From Chamaesiphon minutus PCC 6605 (lineage in GTDB: Bacteria; Cyanobacteriota; Cyanobacteriia; Cyanobacteriales; Chamaesiphonaceae), in contig NC_020053.1 in NCBI RefSeq assembly GCF_000317145.1, positions 1 through 64,000 on the forward strand: 64,000 nt of DNA. Direction: 5' to 3'. A program made the translations under genes and the position numbers. This document shows positions 59,447 to 64,000 of the stretch, piece by piece. Below the pieces are notes generated by a model. That model saw nothing but the letters and a program-made list of their open reading frames with translations. It was not told the origin of the DNA and did no database searches. Within the stretch, counting starts at the first letter, position 1. Each line of letters begins with the position of its first letter.

Positions 59447-60556
59447 ATGTCAAACCAGATTCGAGCTTACCGAGATCAGCTTGGATTTAAGCAGGAGGAA
59501 TTGGGCGAACAGGCTGGCGTAACTCGTCAGACAATCGCGGCGTGGGAGAATGGAGAAAGGGAGCCGAGCTTAGTTCAATTAAGCAGTATTGCTAGGATCA
59601 TGGGGGTGGCAGTCGAGCTACTTCAAGGCTTAGAGTTGACAGACTCTAGAGATCCAAATTCTTTTTTTTCATCCTTACTCTTCCGAGCAGATGAACCTTC
59701 TGCATTAACTCCGACGATCAAACAACATCTCATCCAAAAAGTTGCTGACTATGCTGCTGTAGAAAAGCTGCTTGGAGAAATACCAGTATCTCCAGCTAAA
59801 TTCCCCTTAGATGGTTATGAATCTGAAGTAATAGAAGACTATTCTAAAGAAGTACGCAACTGGCTAGGATTAGGCGAATCAGCACCTGTTGGCGACTCTC
59901 TGTCGCTTCTAGAAAGCAAAGGGTTAAAAGTTTTACCCTACCCCCTTCCTGCCAAAATTTCAGGGTTCTCAGCCTGTGAGGAGGATTGGGGATGTCTTGT
60001 TGTCGTTAATAGCAATGATGTCGCCGAACGACAATTTTTCACTTCACTACACGAACTTGCCCACTTAATTTTTCATCATAAAGAATATCGACAGCCGCCA
60101 GAACGTACTAAATCTTCAGATCCCCGTGAGAAGGCTGCCAATCATTTAGCTGGAGCTATTTTGCTGCCAAAAAATGTCATTCGTAGAGAAATGCGTGCTT
60201 ATCGAGATCGCTGGATACCAGACCCTTTGCTGATCGATATCAAGCGACGATATGGTGTGAGTCTAAGAACTATTCTGATTAGAGCCGAACAAGCTGGTAT
60301 TATTACCAAACAGCAAAGCGGTACACAAATGGGCGTTCTTAATAAGAAATGTGGTGGGAAGGATAAGGATCTCCCTAATTCTGAGATCCCCATGCCACAA
60401 AGACTAACTCGTCTGGAGAGGTTGACATATACTGCACTTCTGGAAGATGAACCGCTAACTATTTCTCGTGCTGCTGAAATTTTGGGTAAAAAAACTTCGG
60501 AAGTGCATCAGGAATTGCAAACTTGGAAACAATATGATGTTGAGGTTAGTGATTGA
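59447..60556 (+). CDS. XRE-ImmA/IrrE metalloprotease-type regulator
   Basis: A 369-residue protein. Residues 1-60 are an XRE helix-turn-helix (YRDQLGFKQEELGEQAGVTR, QTIAAWENG); residues about 150-270 are an ImmA/IrrE-type zinc protease with the motif HELAH at about 200-204 (SLHELAHLIFHH). The C-terminal 60 residues look like a small winged-helix (TISRAAEILGKKTSEVHQEL). In other systems the protease cleaves a repressor to switch genes on, or the fusion is the antitoxin of a toxin pair. Its stop overlaps the start of the PIN-like gene by 4 bp, which favours the latter. Confidence 0.85.
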   Translation: MSNQIRAYRDQLGFKQEELGEQAGVTRQTIAAWENGEREPSLVQLSSIARIMGVAVELLQGLELTDSRDPNSFFSSLLFRADEPSALTPTIKQHLIQKVADYAAVEKLLGEIPVSPAKFPLDGYESEVIEDYSKEVRNWLGLGESAPVGDSLSLLESKGLKVLPYPLPAKISGFSACEEDWGCLVVVNSNDVAERQFFTSLHELAHLIFHHKEYRQPPERTKSSDPREKAANHLAGAILLPKNVIRREMRAYRDRWIPDPLLIDIKRRYGVSLRTILIRAEQAGIITKQQSGTQMGVLNKKCGGKDKDLPNSEIPMPQRLTRLERLTYTALLEDEPLTISRAAEILGKKTSEVHQELQTWKQYDVEVSD

Positions 60557-60924
60557 TTCCTCTTCTAGATGCAGATGCACTGATATCATTATCTCAATCC
60601 GATGGAAAACTGCTATCGCTGACTTCATCTGAAGTCCTCGATCTGGTGGTTTCAGAATGTCATTATCCAGATTATTGTAATGCCTACCAATTTATAGAAC
60701 GATCTGGTTTATCTGTTGTTATTGCCAATCCAACTTTGCTACCAGAAGTTAATTACTCTCGATCGCCAAGCTTGAGTTTTCACGATATCTTAAACCTGCA
60801 TTATGCAAGCTCTTGTCAGCGAACGCTTGTAACCAATTCTAAATGTTTAATATTTGCTTGTAATGATAAACATATTAAAACAATATCTTATCATGAGTTT
60901 TTGGAAAACTTTGCTTTGAATTAA
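60553..60924 (+). CDS. PIN-like protein, probable toxin partner of the ImmA/IrrE gene
   Basis: A 123-residue protein starting with TTG 60553, which overlaps the TGA of the upstream gene (TTGA). The N-terminus DADALISLSQ and later LSFHDILNLHYASSCQRTLV, TNSKCL resemble PIN-domain nucleases, with Asp residues at the start and in HDIL; the last acidic residue of the usual triad is not obvious. PIN toxins cut RNA. The overlap and pairing suggest a toxin-antitoxin module with coupled translation. The TTG start would keep toxin output low. Confidence 0.6.
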   Translation: MIPLLDADALISLSQSDGKLLSLTSSEVLDLVVSECHYPDYCNAYQFIERSGLSVVIANPTLLPEVNYSRSPSLSFHDILNLHYASSCQRTLVTNSKCLIFACNDKHIKTISYHEFLENFALN

Positions 60925-60959
60925 ATAGTACGTTACAGCTATATGTGATACTATTTAAG

Positions 60960-61242
60960 CTATCTTTGATTCTCTATCAAACAAAAAGTATCCGTAATGT
61001 ACTGACGAGTGGCGATGTCAATATAGCATTCATCTTTTAATTCTAAGCATTCTCTTAAAAGGTTGTTAGCATTATAATACCTGTAGATACTATCTTTTTG
61101 TTGTTGTGTAAGTTGCTAGTCATAACCAAAATTTCGATATTTAATTAGCACTGCTAGTAATTTTTGTTGCGATTGAGCAAAATTTTCGGATTGAAGCGGA
61201 ATCTGCTGCTTTAGATTTTTTAGCTCGTCCAAAAACTCATCG
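60960..61242 (-). pseudogene. Decayed C-terminal end of the NACHT gene
   Basis: After a frameshift near 61243-61275 the minus strand continues in another frame as NAQMLKCSDEFLDELKNLKQ to a TAG at 61118-61116, and beyond it as SIYRYYNANNLLRECLELKD to a TAG at 60962-60960. The YYNANNLLRECL block matches the YYDANKLLVDCL end of many cyanobacterial NACHT proteins. The remnant proves that the ancestral protein was longer and that the gene is a pseudogene. Confidence 0.65.
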
Positions 61243-62397
61243 CTACATTTGAGCATTTGAGCATTGGTAATGGCTCTCATCACCAGCTAGTATCCCATCA
61301 ATTTCTTTCTTGATTTTTAGCAGATGAGAGCTAGCATTAGGGAGCATTCCCAATAGCAAAAAGAATACTTCCCGCCAGCGTCGCTCGCTAACATTTTTAA
61401 CTGACTTTAGAAATAATAGATCGCCATGAACTGCAAAACTATCCACAATCCACTTCGCTGTAAAGTACTCGTGAAAAGTGAGATGAGAAAAAGAAAAAAT
61501 TCCCTTGGCGCGTTCGACTAATAAACCATGTTGCGCCATAATCGATCGCAATACCAATTCACTATCTAGCTGCAAAGCCTCTTCATCTGTCGCCGCACCT
61601 GATATATTGCGAATATAGTCGGTAATATGGCGTTCTACCGTGCTTTGTTTAAAGAAGTACTCACCCCGATCGAATGTGTCGAAGGCTATCTGACTTAATA
61701 AATCTTCCTTCCTTTTGAGTGATAACTTTTTATACACTTGATGTCGCTCGATATCGCGTTTGGCATCCCACTTTTTCAGCAGCACATCCAGCCCTTCTTT
61801 ATACAATTCCGAGCGATTGCTGGGGAACTCCGATCCCTCTCCAAAAATCAAACACAGCAAGGTCAATAGCAGCGGATTCGTTGCCAATTCCATGACTGGC
61901 TCGCGCTCTTTTAGCTTCGATAGCATTCGCTCGGCTGTAAGTGGTTTGCCTTTAGCCTGAAACCATTTGTTGATAAATTCAGCAATCTGCTTTTCATCAA
62001 AATCTGCAACCTCTACTTCGGTAAAATGCTCAAACTTGTATTCCCATGCGGCAATCCGGCAAGTAATTACAATCTGGCATTTCCGATATAAATTAGTAAA
62101 ATTCTCGATCGCCTTCCGCACTCGATCGTGGTCGATTTCTCGCACTTCATCCAAACCATCCAGCAATACTAATGCTCGACCTGCACTGAGCAGTGTCTTT
62201 GCGGTCGCCGTGACCCCACGGTCTACCCATTGACGATCGATATATTCTAGGACACTCGGCTGTGCTGGTGCTTCAGCAAAGTCCTTCAGCGTCACAAAAA
62301 TGGGCACTCTTTCCGGTTGAAAGTTACTACCACAACAAAGCATCGCTAACTGCTTCATAAAGGTGGTTTTACCTGCTCCTGGTTTACCCAAGATCAT
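61243..62397 (-). CDS. NACHT NTPase, central segment of a broken gene
   Basis: A 384-residue open segment of a STAND/NACHT ATPase: Walker A GKPGAGKTT (residues 4-12), Walker B VLLDGLDEV, then FSFSHLTFHEYFTA typical of cyanobacterial NACHT proteins. The frame is open upstream as RPFLGKVTQARVPGIEAVNL, leading without a break to the TAG at 62487-62485 that ends the upstream segment, so both were one gene. NACHT proteins sense phage parts and trigger abortive defence. This copy is probably dead, given the TAG, the frameshift at its 3' end and the further TAG. Confidence 0.7.
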   Translation of the reverse strand: MILGKPGAGKTTFMKQLAMLCCGSNFQPERVPIFVTLKDFAEAPAQPSVLEYIDRQWVDRGVTATAKTLLSAGRALVLLDGLDEVREIDHDRVRKAIENFTNLYRKCQIVITCRIAAWEYKFEHFTEVEVADFDEKQIAEFINKWFQAKGKPLTAERMLSKLKEREPVMELATNPLLLTLLCLIFGEGSEFPSNRSELYKEGLDVLLKKWDAKRDIERHQVYKKLSLKRKEDLLSQIAFDTFDRGEYFFKQSTVERHITDYIRNISGAATDEEALQLDSELVLRSIMAQHGLLVERAKGIFSFSHLTFHEYFTAKWIVDSFAVHGDLLFLKSVKNVSERRWREVFFLLLGMLPNASSHLLKIKKEIDGILAGDESHYQCSNAQM

Positions 62398-62467
62398 CAG
62401 TTTATCGTGCAGATTTACTGCCTCTATCCCTGGTACTCGCGCCTGTGTAACTTTACCTAAAAACGGT

Positions 62468-62497
62468 CGAAGCTTGCGCGCCGCCTAGCGGCGGTCG
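62468..62497. repeat. Short dispersed repeat, family B copy 2
   Basis: Inverse of the 13821-13849 core with CCTAG in the middle. It contains the TAG (62487-62485) that splits the NACHT gene. Confidence 0.6.
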
Positions 62498-62967
62498 AAA
62501 TCCTCTCTTTGGCAATGAGCCAACATTTTGTTAATTTCCGAGCGAGTTCTGCCCGCGCTCTTTTCTAGAATATTGACACTGGTGTAGATGTCACCATACT
62601 CGATCGGCTGTTCCATATCCAGAATCCGCATCTTACCGCAGCGGTGGAGGATATCATCACTGACTTGTTGACGGATGGTTTGAACGAGGCTATCAATCTC
62701 TGAAGTTAATTCTGCGTCTATTTCTTCTATCTCTACATTGGCGATCGATCGCCAATCCAATTTTAAAGCCTTACAGATATTCTGAAAAATTTCACAGTGA
62801 ACGGGTTGTCCTGCGAAAAAATTGTTCACTGTGGTGCGGGATACGCCCTCTTTACCACCCACGCCATCTACTACACCAGCTAAATGTGTTTTGGACTTAT
62901 TTGGATAAAATTTCAATGCAGCCTTAGCCTTTTTGATGCCCTCTTCACTTGCTCTATAACTTGCCAT
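62485..62967 (-). CDS. N-terminal HTH-like segment of the broken NACHT gene
   Basis: A 160-residue segment (MASYRASEEGIKKAKAAL, GKEGVSRTTVNNFFAG, FQNICKALKLDWRSIA) with the helix-turn-helix-like start common to cyanobacterial NACHT proteins, followed by the helical region that normally leads into the ATPase (QVSDDILHRCGKMRILDMEQ, IEYGDIYTSVNILE). It ends at a TAG brought by the family-B repeat and stays in frame with the NACHT segment below. As a free peptide it might still bind DNA, but loss of function is more likely. Confidence 0.6.
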   Translation of the reverse strand: MASYRASEEGIKKAKAALKFYPNKSKTHLAGVVDGVGGKEGVSRTTVNNFFAGQPVHCEIFQNICKALKLDWRSIANVEIEEIDAELTSEIDSLVQTIRQQVSDDILHRCGKMRILDMEQPIEYGDIYTSVNILEKSAGRTRSEINKMLAHCQREDFDRR

Positions 62968-63119
62968 TGTGAATTATCGGAAAATACTCGGACAGTACTT
63001 GGACGGTCGAACAAAACTCGAACACATTTGCTGGACAGCGTATTGAGGATTTTATGAGCTAATGGAGATAAGGCGAAATTACCTATGACGCTGAATCAAG
63101 TTATCTCCAAATCACATTT

Positions 63120-63440
63120 ATGCTATCACTCAAAAACTTATCGATACTTCTCAATAATCCTTCCGCTAATACTTTTAGGCACGATCGAGAGATCGATCGA
63201 GAGATCGAACGAGCGATTTGGATAGATCGAGTAAATCAGGCACGGATTAGCTCTTATTGTGCCCTAGTTGTAACGGGAATCTCAAGCGTGGGCGATTTTA
63301 TCGGCATAATTCTAGTGCTAAAGGGACAAATAACCATCGGTGTTCTGACTTCTCTCTGTGGATTCTTAGCTAACAATCGGTTTGAGAAAATTGCCACAGC
63401 AGCGAATCATCGATTAGATCGAATGATGAGGTATGACTGA
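63120..63440 (+). CDS. TRADD-N-associated 2-TM membrane protein
   Basis: A 106-residue protein. After a charged N-terminus (DREIDREIERAIW) two membrane helices (about 45-65 and 70-86) follow, then NNRFEKIATAANHRLDRMM. This is the pattern of the cyanobacterial TRADD-N-associated 2-TM domain (from memory). Such proteins are linked with NACHT/STAND-type conflict systems and may be membrane effectors or anchors. It is divergent from the broken NACHT gene, which fits a former pair. The start at ATG 63120 is the first in the frame. Confidence 0.65.
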   Translation: MLSLKNLSILLNNPSANTFRHDREIDREIERAIWIDRVNQARISSYCALVVTGISSVGDFIGIILVLKGQITIGVLTSLCGFLANNRFEKIATAANHRLDRMMRYD

Positions 63441-63499
63441 ACTAATCTAAACTTAGAGATCGACCTTGAGATGCAAAATTCTCATCCTCATCGGGCGCA

Positions 63500-63964
63500 T
63501 TACACCACGAACTCTCGATACGCTGCCGTGCCGTAGACCATGTTTTTATCGAATGCCGATAACACCCGATTTTGAGCCGCGTCCGATGCCAGACAACGAC
63601 ATACCAAAGTGGCCACGTCCGATCGTGTAATGCTGCCAGCTACATGAGTATCCAAGGTCAACACCCCATTCCCCGTAGCTGGCTCCGATTTCAAACCACC
63701 GGGACGGACGATCGTGTAATTCAAGCCACTATCCATCAGGTATTGCTCGGCCTTTTCCTTATCAGCTAGTACAGATGCCAAGGCTGCATAGGCAGTCGCT
63801 GGAATGGCATCTTTGGTGGCACCCGCACCGAGGGAGGAAACTAGAATAAACCGACTGACCCCATTCTTCACCGCCGCATCAATTAAGTGTTTATTGCCAA
63901 GGAAATCCGCTCGCTGTCCATCCTGGGGCAGTCCGCCGATGGGGTACGACAACGATTTGTGCAA
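63500..63964 (-). CDS. NmrA/SDR-like NAD(P)-binding protein, 5' end missing or degraded
   Basis: A 154-residue C-terminal part of a Rossmann-fold reductase-like protein (GGLPQDGQRADFLGNKHLID, RFILVSSLGAGATKDAIP, NYTIVRPGGLKSEPATGNG). The N-terminal GxxGxxG part is absent. Upstream in frame the sequence stays protein-like (ACHDTVL) up to a TAA at 63985-63983, and a one-base shift seems to lie near 63945, so either the gene is decayed or the true start is past the window edge. The usual members have about 220 residues. Confidence 0.65.
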   Translation of the reverse strand: MHKSLSYPIGGLPQDGQRADFLGNKHLIDAAVKNGVSRFILVSSLGAGATKDAIPATAYAALASVLADKEKAEQYLMDSGLNYTIVRPGGLKSEPATGNGVLTLDTHVAGSITRSDVATLVCRCLASDAAQNRVLSAFDKNMVYGTAAYREFVV

Positions 63965-64000
63965 AACTGTATCATGGCAGGCTTAAAACCTCTGTACAGC

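Overview
The window looks like part of a large cyanobacterial plasmid, or a plasmid-derived island. The cyanobacterial signs are the HIP1 octamer GCGATCGC, very frequent GATCG words, several families of short palindromic repeats like those of filamentous and Chamaesiphon-type cyanobacteria, and relatives of typical cyanobacterial accessory proteins (NACHT NTPases, a DUF5895-like protein, a TRADD-N-associated 2-TM protein). The plasmid signs are a MobF relaxase, a ParM-like segregation ATPase, SSB-like proteins, a DUF932 protein and an orphan DNA methylase. No rRNA, tRNA or CRISPR array was seen, and no type IV secretion genes.

Layout. 0-5.2 kb (+): a three-gene run around a 1438-residue protein with the hallmarks of a single-chain double-psi-barrel RNA polymerase. 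5.2-10.7 kb (-): a zinc-ribbon membrane protein, an FHA-ABCG transporter and a MobF relaxase. 10.7-11.05 kb: a candidate oriT and a C-rich repeat array that may be a centromere, followed by a parM-type operon (+). 13.6-24.3 kb (-): about 17 mostly small genes, many followed by their own hairpin terminator. They include a DpdA-like transglycosylase, a protein ending in a sliding-clamp peptide, DUF932, an N6-type methylase, an SSB and a DUF5895-like protein with an SSB-like tail. Next to the relaxase this resembles a conjugative leading region. 24.6-40.0 kb: a DISARM-related defence locus (DrmD-like helicase, large adenine methylase, DUF1998 helicase with a nuclease tail) with toxin-antitoxin-like genes nested inside, among them a pentapeptide-repeat/RelE-ParE fusion. 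41.2-51 kb: a recombination hot spot with four tyrosine recombinases, two of them an inverted near-identical pair around a central hairpin, and a 4.7-kb Tn3-family element with 48-bp inverted repeats. 51.1-57.1 kb (-): a broken CoiA/GIY-YIG gene and a complete QatABCD anti-phage operon. 57.3-64 kb: a membrane protein, a CHAP hydrolase, an ImmA/IrrE-PIN pair, a decayed NACHT gene, a TRADD-N-associated 2-TM protein and the end of an NmrA-like reductase gene.

The genes fit three jobs: plasmid transfer, replication and partition (0-24 kb); anti-phage defence (24-40 and 51-63 kb); and recombination machinery that probably assembled the island. A recurring oddity is coding sequence interrupted by short dispersed palindromic repeats. 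In three genes the repeat brings an in-frame stop while the frame is preserved on both sides. A fourth gene has an in-frame TGA without a repeat. All calls are by eye; no database search was run.
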